Shown in pieces: positions 46,401 to 55,767 of a stretch of 64,000 nucleotides of DNA. The notes beneath the pieces are model-generated. The model did not search any database. It saw nothing but the letters and a program-made list of their open reading frames with translations, and was not told where the DNA came from. The stretch's first letter is position 1. Each line of letters starts with the position of its first letter. The DNA is from an uncultured Draconibacterium sp. (lineage in GTDB: Bacteria > Bacteroidota > Bacteroidia > Bacteroidales > Prolixibacteraceae), in assembly GCF_963675065.1 (NCBI RefSeq), contig NZ_OY775906.1:1156001-1220000 (forward strand). The letters are read 5' to 3'. The position numbers and the translations under genes are program-made.

Positions 46401-47383
46401 TCAAAATATGAAACTCCACCACTATAGGTACATACCCACACACGGTTATTATTGTCGCGGTGAATATCATAAACGCCATTCCCTTTTAACGATCCAATAT
46501 TGTCAGCGTTCTCTTTCATTACGGCAAGAACATCATGGCTCTTTTTATCCAACTCCCAAACACCTTGCCCATCGATACCAATTAACACCGATGATGCTGT
46601 AAAATTCTCTATAGCCAATATTGGCTGGCTGGGTATATCCTCAATAGGAGTCAGTTTCTGTTCCGCTTTGCTATCAAAGATAAAAAGCCCACTGCCCATA
46701 GTTCCTATCCACCAAAGATCCTGCTGTTCGTCATGTACCAATGTGGAAATATTATACCCCTCACCAACAGCAAATTGATAAAAGGGTTTGTAAACCAATT
46801 CATGAATACTGAATAGTCTCAACTCATTACGTTCAGCATAAATGATGTTTTCGTTATCGTACCAGGTCATTGCCAAAACGTTATTTACCGCAGTGGTTGC
46901 CTTAAGCCCATTTTCTTCACTGAAATAATACAATCCGGTAGTTGTCGAAATCCATAAACGTTTTTCGTCATCGACAAGCATTCCTGAAACTCCTAAATAG
47001 GGATTTCGAAGAACCCGCGACAAATTGATAAGTAATTCAAAACGGTCCTTAATGGAATTGTATTTGAATATCTGCCCGGCATTGGTATAAACAAAGAGTA
47101 TATTTTGGCTGTAGGTTAATTCAGCAGTTATCACATTTGTGCTTTCATACGGAAGCTGGTAAATTCTGATATCGTCTTCAGTATATCGAATAATCCCCAT
47201 TTTCGACGACACCCAGATAAAGCCATTATCGTCGCCACATACTGAATTGGTTTCACGCAAAGAAACTCCAAATTTGTCGTTGAGGTTATAAATATGGACA
47301 TTATTCTTGTTTTGAGCTATAGATAAACTAGCAAGCAACAAGCAAAACAGGCTTAATAGTATGTAACTTTTCATCCTCATCAT
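43469..47383 (-). CDS. Hybrid two-component system sensor/regulator (HTCS)
   Basis: This 1304-residue protein joins a signal peptide, a periplasmic two-component propeller (about 25-680, with repeats such as DNGFIWVSS and GRIWAGSYSSGVY), a Y_Y_Y domain (about 690-765), one membrane segment (about 770-790), a histidine kinase with H802 (TAHDIRTS) and an ATPase domain, a receiver with D1106 (VVSDIMMPKMDG), and a C-terminal AraC domain. HTCS proteins sense a glycan fragment and switch on the neighbouring utilisation locus. The gene is divergent from the NagX-led operon, across a region with a 32-bp palindrome. All phosphorelay residues are intact. Confidence 0.94.
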   Translation of the reverse strand: MMRMKSYILLSLFCLLLASLSIAQNKNNVHIYNLNDKFGVSLRETNSVCGDDNGFIWVSSKMGIIRYTEDDIRIYQLPYESTNVITAELTYSQNILFVYTNAGQIFKYNSIKDRFELLINLSRVLRNPYLGVSGMLVDDEKRLWISTTTGLYYFSEENGLKATTAVNNVLAMTWYDNENIIYAERNELRLFSIHELVYKPFYQFAVGEGYNISTLVHDEQQDLWWIGTMGSGLFIFDSKAEQKLTPIEDIPSQPILAIENFTASSVLIGIDGQGVWELDKKSHDVLAVMKENADNIGSLKGNGVYDIHRDNNNRVWVCTYSGGVSYFDVANPIISRINHIANNDNSLVNNDVNAVLEDSNGNFWFATNNGISFRNNATGQWKSFYHNNEKHAQVFLTIKEDSRGRIWAGSYSSGVYLLDNKTGAELKHLSVESTNGKFGNNYVFEIIDDKDGKFWIGGVRGDLICYEIKTDTYRSFGNATVGKLLNYKDNKLLIGNTNGLIQFDKNSGRTENIVEGYIVNDIFLKDNVAWLCTVGSGIIRYDFITREQQNFTVDDGLPSNFVSSIQYMDGYFWIGTEQGLCRLKQTDRSILTFNALPAVSTVSYNLRAIQVLDDGEKLIMGTNNGALIFNPNEIKPVQNKGSIFLQELSVSGRSIRELESPLLIKPLNDLEKLSLKYAQNTISLEMLPIGVTSPGARFSWKMEDLDAEWTKPANNKILSYSNIPSGDYTLRIRMYDSSNTQLLAERDIKLHVIPPYWATWWFRILIILFVFGLVVFFMVYYIENLKKVHSEEKIRFFANTAHDIRTSLTLIKGPVEELNKEPVLTSKGHHYLHLATEQTQRLLNVVTQLMDFQKSDIGKERISLQMVDVVKAVKNRVMMFESYGNSKNIEIHFSTNILKFVTAIDETLIDKVVDNLISNAIKYSNPDSDVNISLHCTEHRWVLEVKDFGIGISKKAQRQLFKEYYRAENVVNSKIVGSGIGLLLVKNYVNLHGGKINCLSQLNEGSLFQVVIPTKKIDEEPTETASTKQKDLQVPVTKQEFSPVVPNEDEEPEALKMKVLIAEDNEYLREFLKTAMEPQFQVYLAKNGVQAWELIQKQTPDLVVSDIMMPKMDGFELCREIKSNYETSHLPVILLTALAGKAEQLKGLGLGADDYLTKPFDVSILQQRIRTLVKNREIIREKALKVIKRDDDSAIVENELNDKFLKRMVEVVQENMANAQFSKKDFASAMHVSPSLLYKKVKSLTDQSPTDFIKMVRLNHSLELLRTKQYNITEVSELCGFASVGYFSTVFRKHFGKSPTQMIG

Positions 47384-47823
47384 TACCCTCCAAAATTATT
47401 GTCCTCACTGCAATGATAGGAAAAAAGATATTCTCAAAAAAACAAAAACCTTTGCTTAACAGTAAAAAATATCCCTGCAGATATACCTGTTTAACAGAAA
47501 TGAACAGGAAATGGTTCGTAAGGCTCAAGTTTGTAGGTTTTGTTTACCAAGTACCAATCCAACACTAATAGTTAATAAACCAACAATCTCCATTCGCTTA
47601 TCGATTTCATTAGTTTCCAGGAGAGACACAAATCCTTATTGTGCTTTTGGCGGTAACGTAATCATTTCTCTGGTGTACAACTCGATTTATTTGTGTTTCA
47701 CAAAAGTTTATATGGCCTAATCAATTTAATCATTTGGCCCGAAATGGTTTAAATATGTACTGAAAATCAAAGCCGTCAGATTATATACTAAAGCAAAGCA
47801 GCTGTATTTGTATTACATATTAT

Positions 47824-47850
47824 ATTATACCGTATAATAAAGGGTATAAT
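47824..47850. repeat. Three GTATAAT half-sites (possible operator)
   Basis: ATTATAC (47824-47830), one centre base and GTATAAT (47832-47838) form a perfect palindrome; another GTATAAT follows at 47844-47850, 12 bases from the previous one. The spacing suggests one helix turn. Confidence 0.4.
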
Positions 47851-47965
47851 GCGGGCTAAAAATTAAAAAACAAGCAGTCTCCATTCATCGCAAAACAGCC
47901 GTTTCGACTTACATTCATGCAATTTGACAACATATTGACACCATTAAATATCAATTGCATCTTTT

Positions 47966-47997
47966 TGTAAAAAAATACAATATTGTAATTTTTTACA
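47966..47997. promoter_or_regulatory. 32-bp near-perfect palindrome upstream of the NagX-operon promoter
   Basis: TGTAAAAAAATACAAT (47966-47981) is followed directly by ATTGTAATTTTTTACA (47982-47997); 15 of 16 positions are complementary. It ends two bases before a TTTG (48000-48003) and 29 bases before the -7 box, the place expected for an activator site. Confidence 0.65.
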
Positions 47998-48026
47998 TTT
48001 TTGTCATACATATTACAAAAATACTT

Positions 48027-48034
48027 TATATTTG
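48027..48034 (+). promoter_or_regulatory. -7 box of the NagX-led operon
   Basis: TATATTTG matches the Bacteroidota -7 consensus. The nearest TTTG lies at 48000-48003, 23 bases upstream, longer than the ideal 19, consistent with an activated promoter. The ATG of the first gene is 60 bases downstream. Confidence 0.65.
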
Positions 48035-48094
48035 AGGACCTTCTTCTGACAAAATAGAAGAAAGTCAACAACCTGATTACCTAAAAAACGATTA

Positions 48095-49204
48095 ATGAAA
48101 ACAGTAAAACGGTATCTGGCTCTTGATGTTCTGCGCGGTTTAACCATAGTGGCAATGATCACGGTTAATAATCCCGGTAGTTGGTCGCACATCTATCAAC
48201 CTCTAAAACACTCGGCATGGAACGGGTGCTCACCGACCGACCTCGTCTTTCCTTTTTTCCTATTTATCGTGGGAGTTTCTATGTACTTTTCATTTTCAAA
48301 GTACGGGAATACCTTAAATCAGGAATCATTAAAACGCCTGGTAAAAAGAACCGTTTTAATTTTTGCCATCGGTTTGTTTCTTAATTCATTTCCACAATGG
48401 TCCAGAGATTTCTCAACACTACGGATACTGGGTGTACTTCAGCGAATAGCTATCGTTTACGGAATTGCATCGTTAATAGTACTCTCCGCTAAAAAATCGT
48501 GGTTGCCCTATATTTCCGCAGCCATATTATTAATCTATTGGGCTACCCTGTTTTACTTTGGCAACGAAACACCATTTAGTTTAGAAGGAAATGCAACAAT
48601 ACGTTTCGACCAGGCAATTCTTGGCGAAAACCACATGTATCATGGTTTTGGCATTCCTTTCGATCCTGAAGGCCTGCTTAGTACCATTCCGGCAATTGTT
48701 ACTGCACTGTTGGGTTATATTGCAGGTGCCTTTATCCATAAAGCTGAAGAAAACAAAATACCGAAACTGCTTCTTTTTGCCGGGCTGACAGGTATCGCTG
48801 CCGGATTATTGTGGGGATTGGTTTTCCCGATTAACAAACCACTATGGACAAGCTCTTATGTGTTATATACAGCAGGTTGGGCTTCTGTTGTACTGGCAGC
48901 ACTCATTTGGATTATCGATATAAAATCATACAAAAAATGGACATCCTTTTTTGTGGTTTTCGGAATGAACCCACTGTTCATTTTTGCGCTCTCGGGATTA
49001 TGGGCCAATACTCTTACACGTATAATAAAATTCACGAATAGCGAAGGGCAGTTAACCAACGGATACAACTGGCTTTATCATCAGGTATTTGAACCACTGG
49101 CAGGGCCATTAAACGGTTCACTACTTTTTGCACTTACGCATGTCGCCTTCTTCTGGCTGATTGCCCGAATCCTCTACAAAAAGAAAATATTCATAAAAGT
49201 TTAA
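48095..49204 (+). CDS. NagX-like membrane acyltransferase (DUF5009/heparan glucosaminide acetyltransferase family)
   Basis: This 369-residue inner-membrane protein has about ten hydrophobic segments and the family start YLALDVLRGLTIVAMITVNNPG with WNGCSPTDLVFPFFLF. Relatives are NagX proteins, found in N-acetylglucosamine utilisation clusters, and the human lysosomal heparan glucosaminide N-acetyltransferase, which moves an acetyl group across a membrane to a glucosamine end. Here it probably acetylates or transports an amino sugar derived from peptidoglycan. First gene of the locus, with the GH3-AmiE gene 36 bases downstream. Confidence 0.86.
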   Translation: MKTVKRYLALDVLRGLTIVAMITVNNPGSWSHIYQPLKHSAWNGCSPTDLVFPFFLFIVGVSMYFSFSKYGNTLNQESLKRLVKRTVLIFAIGLFLNSFPQWSRDFSTLRILGVLQRIAIVYGIASLIVLSAKKSWLPYISAAILLIYWATLFYFGNETPFSLEGNATIRFDQAILGENHMYHGFGIPFDPEGLLSTIPAIVTALLGYIAGAFIHKAEENKIPKLLLFAGLTGIAAGLLWGLVFPINKPLWTSSYVLYTAGWASVVLAALIWIIDIKSYKKWTSFFVVFGMNPLFIFALSGLWANTLTRIIKFTNSEGQLTNGYNWLYHQVFEPLAGPLNGSLLFALTHVAFFWLIARILYKKKIFIKV

Positions 49205-49240
49205 ACCGTAATAAATTCTATTTTTTAACAGCATACAGAA

Positions 49241-52200
49241 ATGATCTGGAACATAAAACAAACTGTCTTACTACTACTTGTATTTTTTGCAATCGAGGGA
49301 ACAGCCATGGCGCAAACACAGCCCGCTGAAACCGACAAAAACCATTGGATAGATTCTGTATTTCAATCTCTATCGGCTGAGCAGCGCATAGCTCAGTTAA
49401 TTTGGATAAACACTGCAGCAGATAAAAACATATCCAACCAGCTAAAAGTAGCCGGATTGATTAAAAAATATAATCTGGGAGGCGTAATTTTTTTTACCGG
49501 CGATCCGGTGAAACAAGCGGAACTCACCAACTTTTATCAGGCTTCGGCACAAACGCCGCTTTTTGTTGCCATGGACGCCGAATGGGGAGCAGGAATGCGA
49601 CTTCACGATGTAATGCCTTTTCCGTACAATATGATGATGGGGGCCTCGCACAATCCGGAGTTAATTAAACAAGCCACCACCGAAATGGCCAAACAAATGA
49701 AGCGTTTGGGAGTTCAGGTTAGCCTTGGCCCCGTTGTCGATATAAATACACAGCCATTAAATCCAATTATCGGAATGCGCTCGTTTGGCGAATCGCCAAA
49801 ACAAGTTGCAGCCTGTGGCATAGCTTATATGCGAGGCTTGCAGGAAAATAATATTCTGGCCATTGCCAAACATTTCCCCGGCCATGGAGATACTCAATCG
49901 GATTCGCACCTTACACTTCCACTTGTTCCGTATTCGCGTGAACGATTAGATTCCGTTGAGTTGTATCCGTTTAAAGAATTGACCCAAAAAGGAGTTGCCG
50001 GTGTGATGAGTGCCCATTTAAATGTTCCTGAAATCGACAGCACAAAAGGGATTCCATCCAGCCTGTCGGTCAAAATACTCAATGGAATTCTTCGCGATGA
50101 ATGGAATTACCATGGACTGGTTGTTACCGATGCCATGAATATGGCCGGTGCAAAAAGTTTTGGAGAACCCGGCGAAATTGAGGCGCTGGCGCTAAAAGCC
50201 GGTAACGATGTGATTGAATTTCCGAAAGATGTGGAACTAACGATTACCGGAATTAAAAAAGCCATTGAATCAGGGCTGTTAACACAAGATGAAATAGATT
50301 TTAAATGCCGGAAAGTACTGGCTGCCAAATACGATGCAGGTTTAAATAAATCGGCTCCAGTTTCGCGGGTCAATCTCATGGAGGAATTAAACACCCCACA
50401 AGCCGAACTGGTAAAAAGAAAATTGATCGAAGCTTCGTTAACGCTACTGGAAAACCAAAACGATTTGATTCCGCTTAAACGACTCGACTCGTTAAAAATA
50501 GCTTGCCTGACCGTTGGAGAGACAACAGCAACTCCTTTCCAGTCGATGCTTTCGAAATATACAAAAACAGATAACTTCTTTCTTCCTGAGCAGTTTTCGG
50601 AAGAAGAACTAAATGCTGTAAAAGCTAAACTTCAGGATTATAACCTGGTAATTGCCGGCCTGCATTTGTACGAAAGCAAAACCAGACGGTCGATGCAGGT
50701 GGGCAGCCTGCAAAAGGCAAGACCCAAAAGGCCTTATGGCTTAACTAACGAAACCGAAAATCTGCTGCATTATCTGTCGAATAACAAAAAGTCAATCGTT
50801 GTATTCTTTTCCAGTCCGTATGCCCTAACCGAAGTCGGTAATTTTACTCCTCCGGCCGGATTAATTATGGCTTATCAAAAAGATTCGCTGGTACAGGAAT
50901 TAGCTGCACAGCAAATTTTTGGCGGCATTGGAGCATCGGGGAAACTTCCGGTTACGCTTGGCAACTACTATAAAATTGGCGACGGGCTACACATCAGCAA
51001 GCCGGTTCGTTTGAAATACACCATTCCTGAAGAGGCTGGAATGAATAGCACACGATTGAATCACCGTATCGATTCACTTGTTAGCGATGCGATTGCTAAA
51101 CGGGCGACACCGGGCTGCAGTGTTCTGGCGGCAAAAGATGGAAAAATAGTATTCAGAAAAACCTACGGCTACCATACCTACAACAACCGTATTCCTGTTT
51201 CGGAAAACGATCTTTACGATCTGGCTTCGGTAACCAAGGTTTCGGGAGCACTGGCTGCCGTGCTCAAACTTAACGATGAAGGGAAAATCAATATTGATGA
51301 TAAATTTTCGGCTTATTGGCCCGACTGGAAAAAACGTTTGTTTCACTCGTCAGACAAAGCGAATCTGGACTGGCGCGAGATTCTGGCCCATCAGGCGGGG
51401 CTAATCCCCTACCTCAATTATTGGAAGGAAACAGCAAAAGACGGACAGCTAAAGAAACGTTGGTATTCCGTTCAAAAAACAGACGATTATCAGCTGGAAG
51501 TAGCTCCGAACCTGTTTCTTAAAAACGATTTCAAGAAAAAGATCTACAAGGATATCCGGAAATCAAAGTTGAATCCTCCGGGTAAATACGTTTACAGTGG
51601 CTTATCATTTCTCCTGATTCCGCAAATCACCGAAAATCTCTCAGGGCAAGCTTACACAGACTTTTTAGATGCCAATTATTACCATCCACTAGGGGCCTAT
51701 AACATTACCTATAATCCGCTAAATAAATTTCTTAAGAGCCGCATTGTTCCAACAGAATACGATTCGTACTACCGAAAACAACAAATTCAGGGCACAGTGC
51801 ACGACGAAGCTGCTGCTGTTTTTGGTGGCGTGGCAGGGAATGCAGGCCTTTTTGCCAATGCCAACGATCTGGCCAAACTAATCGAGATGTTCATGCAAAT
51901 GGGCACATTCGGCGGTGAACAGTATCTGAGTCAGGCCACCATGAAAGAATTTACAAGTGTTCAGTTTCCGGAAAACAACAACCGCCGGGGATTGGGCTTT
52001 GACAAACCGCTACTGAACAACAACGAACTTAGCCCGGAGCAAAGTTATCCATGTCCGGGAGCGAGCCCCGAAAGTTTCGGGCATTCCGGGTTTACCGGAA
52101 CATTTGTTTGGGTCGATCCTACTTATAACCTGATTTACATCTTCCTGAGCAACCGTGTTTACCCAACGCGCGAGGGAAATGTGCTTGGAAAACTGAATGT

Positions 52201-52246
52201 TAGAACCAATATTTTACAGGCATTTTACGATGAAATGGAAAGGTAG
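49241..52246 (+). CDS. NagZ-type GH3 beta-N-acetylglucosaminidase fused to AmiE-like serine hydrolase
   Basis: This 1001-residue exported protein has a signal peptide (about 1-25). The GH3 domain (about 35-370) carries the NagZ motif KHFPGHGDTQSDSH (K210 to H223), giving the Asp-His dyad D221/H223, and the nucleophile D297 (VVTDAMNMAG). A GH3 C-terminal domain follows (about 385-585), then a class C beta-lactamase-fold domain (about 600-1001) with S663 and K666 (SVTK). In B. subtilis the separate proteins NagZ and AmiE remove GlcNAc and peptide from muropeptides; here both activities would be in one chain. Inference: it acts on peptidoglycan fragments in the periplasm. SusC follows after 142 bases. 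Confidence 0.9.
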   Translation: MIWNIKQTVLLLLVFFAIEGTAMAQTQPAETDKNHWIDSVFQSLSAEQRIAQLIWINTAADKNISNQLKVAGLIKKYNLGGVIFFTGDPVKQAELTNFYQASAQTPLFVAMDAEWGAGMRLHDVMPFPYNMMMGASHNPELIKQATTEMAKQMKRLGVQVSLGPVVDINTQPLNPIIGMRSFGESPKQVAACGIAYMRGLQENNILAIAKHFPGHGDTQSDSHLTLPLVPYSRERLDSVELYPFKELTQKGVAGVMSAHLNVPEIDSTKGIPSSLSVKILNGILRDEWNYHGLVVTDAMNMAGAKSFGEPGEIEALALKAGNDVIEFPKDVELTITGIKKAIESGLLTQDEIDFKCRKVLAAKYDAGLNKSAPVSRVNLMEELNTPQAELVKRKLIEASLTLLENQNDLIPLKRLDSLKIACLTVGETTATPFQSMLSKYTKTDNFFLPEQFSEEELNAVKAKLQDYNLVIAGLHLYESKTRRSMQVGSLQKARPKRPYGLTNETENLLHYLSNNKKSIVVFFSSPYALTEVGNFTPPAGLIMAYQKDSLVQELAAQQIFGGIGASGKLPVTLGNYYKIGDGLHISKPVRLKYTIPEEAGMNSTRLNHRIDSLVSDAIAKRATPGCSVLAAKDGKIVFRKTYGYHTYNNRIPVSENDLYDLASVTKVSGALAAVLKLNDEGKINIDDKFSAYWPDWKKRLFHSSDKANLDWREILAHQAGLIPYLNYWKETAKDGQLKKRWYSVQKTDDYQLEVAPNLFLKNDFKKKIYKDIRKSKLNPPGKYVYSGLSFLLIPQITENLSGQAYTDFLDANYYHPLGAYNITYNPLNKFLKSRIVPTEYDSYYRKQQIQGTVHDEAAAVFGGVAGNAGLFANANDLAKLIEMFMQMGTFGGEQYLSQATMKEFTSVQFPENNNRRGLGFDKPLLNNNELSPEQSYPCPGASPESFGHSGFTGTFVWVDPTYNLIYIFLSNRVYPTREGNVLGKLNVRTNILQAFYDEMER

Positions 52247-52388
52247 TGCCCCAAAATAAACTAACGCTACTAATTAATCATGCAACACACTAATGTATTG
52301 ATTTGCTTTATCTTGAGCTATACACAATGAATGTGAACATTATGAAAACAAACATTAATTTAATTAAAATTCAAAATCCTTATCTATC

Positions 52389-55300
52389 ATGAAGAAAGGC
52401 TTATTATTTATTCTTTTTCTGTGCATGGGCATTATGGTTTTTGCGCAGAAACGTCAGATTTCCGGTGTAATACGGGAAGAGTCGACAAATGAACCACTAC
52501 CAGGTGTCTCGATCCTTGAAAAAGGAACCACCAATGGTGTTGTTACAAATATTGACGGGCAGTACCAAATTACCGTCAGTGCTAACGCCACCATAAAAGT
52601 TAGTTTTATTGGTATGGAACCTCAGGAAGTTGTAATTGGAGATGCATCCACCTACAATTTCTCGCTAAAGCCTTCGTCGGAAGAACTGGATGAAGTAGTT
52701 GTGGTGGGTTTTGGAATTCAGAAAAAAACCAACTTAACAGGTGCCGTTGCATCAGTTAACACCAAAGAACTGGAAGCAAGACCAATACCCGATGTAGGTC
52801 GTGGTTTGCAAGGTCTTACTCCGGGTTTAAACGTTGTTGTTCCAAGTGGAGAAATTGGCTCCGACCCCATTTTAAAAATTCGTGGTCAGCTTGCATCATT
52901 TGAAGGAGGCAACGCTCCTCTAATCTTGCTCGACAACGTTGAAATACCTTCTATACAGCTGGTTAATCCCGACGACATTGCTTCTATTTCTGTTCTGAAA
53001 GATGCTGCGTCAGCATCGATTTATGGAGCAAAAGGAGCTTTTGGTGTCATCCTTATTACCACGAAAAAAGGAGCTTCATCCGAAAGCGTAAATATCTCTT
53101 ACTCTGCAAACCTTTCGTTCCAGAACATTTCGAAAAAAATTGAAATGGGTGGTGTTGAAGCGTTGGAGTATTCAATTCTGGCAGCCGAAAGAGTTGGTGC
53201 AACTGCTACTGGTGCTTTCTGGAAAGTTACCCGCGACAGCTACGAAAGAGCAGCACAATGGGAAGAACAATGGGGTGATGTTGTAAAACCAAACGACCCA
53301 ATGCTTTACGGACGCGACTGGTATGTTGACGCCAACGGTTACAAACTTGGTTTGCGTACTTACGATCCTTATGACTATATGATTGAAGAATGGACACCAA
53401 GTCAGCAACATAACCTTTCGGTTAACGGAAAAACAGGCAAAACCGATTTTAATATTGGCTTTGGTTACCTCGACCAAAATGGGATGATGAAAACTGCTAA
53501 AGAAGATGACTTTAAACGTTACAACGGTTCGGTAAAAGTTGGAACAGAAGTGAACAGCTGGTTAAAAGTTCACGGAGGATCGATTTTCTCAAAACGCATA
53601 AAAAGATACCCTTATGCAACGGCTTCTACCACTGCCGATCCATGGTTATACCTTTACCGCTGGAGCCCTATTTATCCGTTAACAACCGAAGAGGGAGACC
53701 CGATCAGGAGCCCCGTTTCGGAAGTTGCACAGGCTAATACAGCATTTCAGGAAACCAATTACACCAGCATGAACGGTGGTTTCGTTATTACTCCGGTAGA
53801 CGACTGGAATATTAACTTCGATTATACCTATGCCAACCAGGAGTATATTAACAAACGTCCCGGAACACGTTACACAGCTCGTAACAGCTGGAGTTCGGCA
53901 TTGCCAAAATACGACGAAAGCGGCAGCCGTATCTATGTAAACAATGCCGGCGAGCAAGTGGCTTCAACTGCCGATGGCGCTATGGAAGCTTACGAACTGA
54001 ACTTACTGACATACACAGGAGTTGGTGCCAACCCCGACCGTGTTTTCCGTATTGCTCAAAACAAAAAGTGGTCGACACTTAACCTGAATACCACTTACGA
54101 TCTAACTTTAGACGAAATTCACAAGTTTAATTTTATGGCCGGAATGAACAGGGTAGCGTACGACGTTGCTTCAAACTGGTCGCAAAAAACTGAATTAATC
54201 GACTATAACAACCCCCAGTTCGACCTGGCTACCGGTACTCAAACTGCCGGAGGAAGCGAAGCATGGGAGTCGCAACTTGGATTTTTTGGCCGTATAAACT
54301 ATAACCTGAAAGACAAATACCTTTTAGAAGCCAACCTCCGTTACGATGGTACTTCTAAATTCCCTACCGATCTTCAGTGGCGTTGGTTCCCTTCGTTCTC
54401 TGCCGGATGGCGTGTTAGCGAAGAAGACTGGATGAAAAATTTGCAACCAGTACTTAGCTCGTTAAAACTTCGCGGATCGTGGGGTACAATTGGCGACCAG
54501 ACTGTAAACAACTCATTGTATATCCCAACCATGTCGGGCGGATACAACAACTGGATTATTGGCGGTTCAAAACTTTATGATTTCGGAACGCCTGCTTCAG
54601 TAGCTGCATCAATTACCTGGCAAGATATTACAACACTCGACTTAGGTTTCGACGCTCGTCTCATCGATAACAAGCTGGGAATTTCATTCGACTGGTACCA
54701 GCGCGATACTGAAAATATGATCGTTCCTCAGGAAGGACTTCCAACTACCTATGGTACATCCGCACCAAAAGGCAACTTTGGTTCGTTGCGTACCAACGGA
54801 TTTGAATTGCAGCTAGATTACAACCACCGTTTCCGCAATGGAGTAGGCTTAAATGTAGTGGCAACAGTTGCCGATGCAAAAACAAAAATTACCAAATACG
54901 GATCGACACAGGTTGTTGACAGCTGGTATGTTGGAAAAACTTACGGAGAGATCTGGGGTTATGAAACAGATCGTTTGTACCAGACTGACGACTTTGTATA
55001 CGAAAATGGCGAATTGGTAACAGTAACATCAACCGACGACAGAAACGTTTATCAGCTTACTGATTCAAATGCACCGACACAGGGCTACCTGCAATCGGGT
55101 AACTTTATGTATGGCCCCGGCGATGTGAAATTTAAGGATCTGAATGGCGACGGAGTTATTAACGATGGCAGCCGCCTGTTGGACGACCATGGCGATTTGA
55201 AAAAAATCGGTAACAGCACACCTCGCTACGAATACAGTTTCAGAATTAATACCGACTACAAAGGTTTCGACTTGTCAGTATTCCTTCAAGGTGTTGGAAA

Positions 55301-55754
55301 ACGCGATGTTTGGGGTAACGGATTCTTTGCAATTCCTGGTTTTAACGCATCAGACGGTGCAATGCCTGAGGCAATGGCTACTGATTTCTGGAGAGAAGAC
55401 CGCACAGATGCCTTCTACCCACGCCCATATAATAACGCTAACAGTAATAATAAGCTCAACATGGTAAGACAATCACGCTATCTGCTCGACATGTCGTACC
55501 TGAGAATTAAAAACATCACTTTTGGTTATACGCTGCCAACTCAATTGGTTGAAAAAGCAAATCTGAGTAGCCTGCGTGTTTATGTATCGCTCGAAAACTT
55601 CTTCACTTTCGATAATTTGCGTGACCTGCCAATCGATCCGGAAGAGATTTCAGGTTATTCAATGTGGAACAGCAGCAACTATAACTTAAGTCGCACAGGT
55701 ATTGGAACACCAACCTTTAAAAGTGCGTCAATTGGTCTTCAGTTAAATTTCTAA
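52389..55754 (+). CDS. SusC-like TonB-dependent outer membrane transporter
   Basis: This 1121-residue receptor has a signal peptide (about 1-19), a carboxypeptidase-like domain (about 23-95, ISGVIREESTNEPLPGVSI), a TonB box region (DEVVVVGFG), a plug domain with the SusC signature (ISVLKDAASASIYGAKGA), and a large beta-barrel ending in Phe. It imports a substrate handed over by SusD. The SusD gene starts 13 bases after its stop. In this locus I infer import of muropeptides or amino-sugar oligomers. Confidence 0.95.
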   Translation: MKKGLLFILFLCMGIMVFAQKRQISGVIREESTNEPLPGVSILEKGTTNGVVTNIDGQYQITVSANATIKVSFIGMEPQEVVIGDASTYNFSLKPSSEELDEVVVVGFGIQKKTNLTGAVASVNTKELEARPIPDVGRGLQGLTPGLNVVVPSGEIGSDPILKIRGQLASFEGGNAPLILLDNVEIPSIQLVNPDDIASISVLKDAASASIYGAKGAFGVILITTKKGASSESVNISYSANLSFQNISKKIEMGGVEALEYSILAAERVGATATGAFWKVTRDSYERAAQWEEQWGDVVKPNDPMLYGRDWYVDANGYKLGLRTYDPYDYMIEEWTPSQQHNLSVNGKTGKTDFNIGFGYLDQNGMMKTAKEDDFKRYNGSVKVGTEVNSWLKVHGGSIFSKRIKRYPYATASTTADPWLYLYRWSPIYPLTTEEGDPIRSPVSEVAQANTAFQETNYTSMNGGFVITPVDDWNINFDYTYANQEYINKRPGTRYTARNSWSSALPKYDESGSRIYVNNAGEQVASTADGAMEAYELNLLTYTGVGANPDRVFRIAQNKKWSTLNLNTTYDLTLDEIHKFNFMAGMNRVAYDVASNWSQKTELIDYNNPQFDLATGTQTAGGSEAWESQLGFFGRINYNLKDKYLLEANLRYDGTSKFPTDLQWRWFPSFSAGWRVSEEDWMKNLQPVLSSLKLRGSWGTIGDQTVNNSLYIPTMSGGYNNWIIGGSKLYDFGTPASVAASITWQDITTLDLGFDARLIDNKLGISFDWYQRDTENMIVPQEGLPTTYGTSAPKGNFGSLRTNGFELQLDYNHRFRNGVGLNVVATVADAKTKITKYGSTQVVDSWYVGKTYGEIWGYETDRLYQTDDFVYENGELVTVTSTDDRNVYQLTDSNAPTQGYLQSGNFMYGPGDVKFKDLNGDGVINDGSRLLDDHGDLKKIGNSTPRYEYSFRINTDYKGFDLSVFLQGVGKRDVWGNGFFAIPGFNASDGAMPEAMATDFWREDRTDAFYPRPYNNANSNNKLNMVRQSRYLLDMSYLRIKNITFGYTLPTQLVEKANLSSLRVYVSLENFFTFDNLRDLPIDPEEISGYSMWNSSNYNLSRTGIGTPTFKSASIGLQLNF

Positions 55755-55767
55755 AATCGACACAATC

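Larger units (their letters stand above)
47384..48094. promoter_or_regulatory. Divergent control region of the utilisation locus
   Basis: These 711 bases separate the HTCS gene from the NagX-led operon. They hold repeated GTATAAT half-sites (47824-47850), a 32-bp palindrome (47966-47997), and a TATATTTG -7 box (48027-48034). On the minus strand TAATTTTG (47391-47398) is a possible, very close -7 box for the HTCS gene. No coding frame is supported. Confidence 0.6.
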
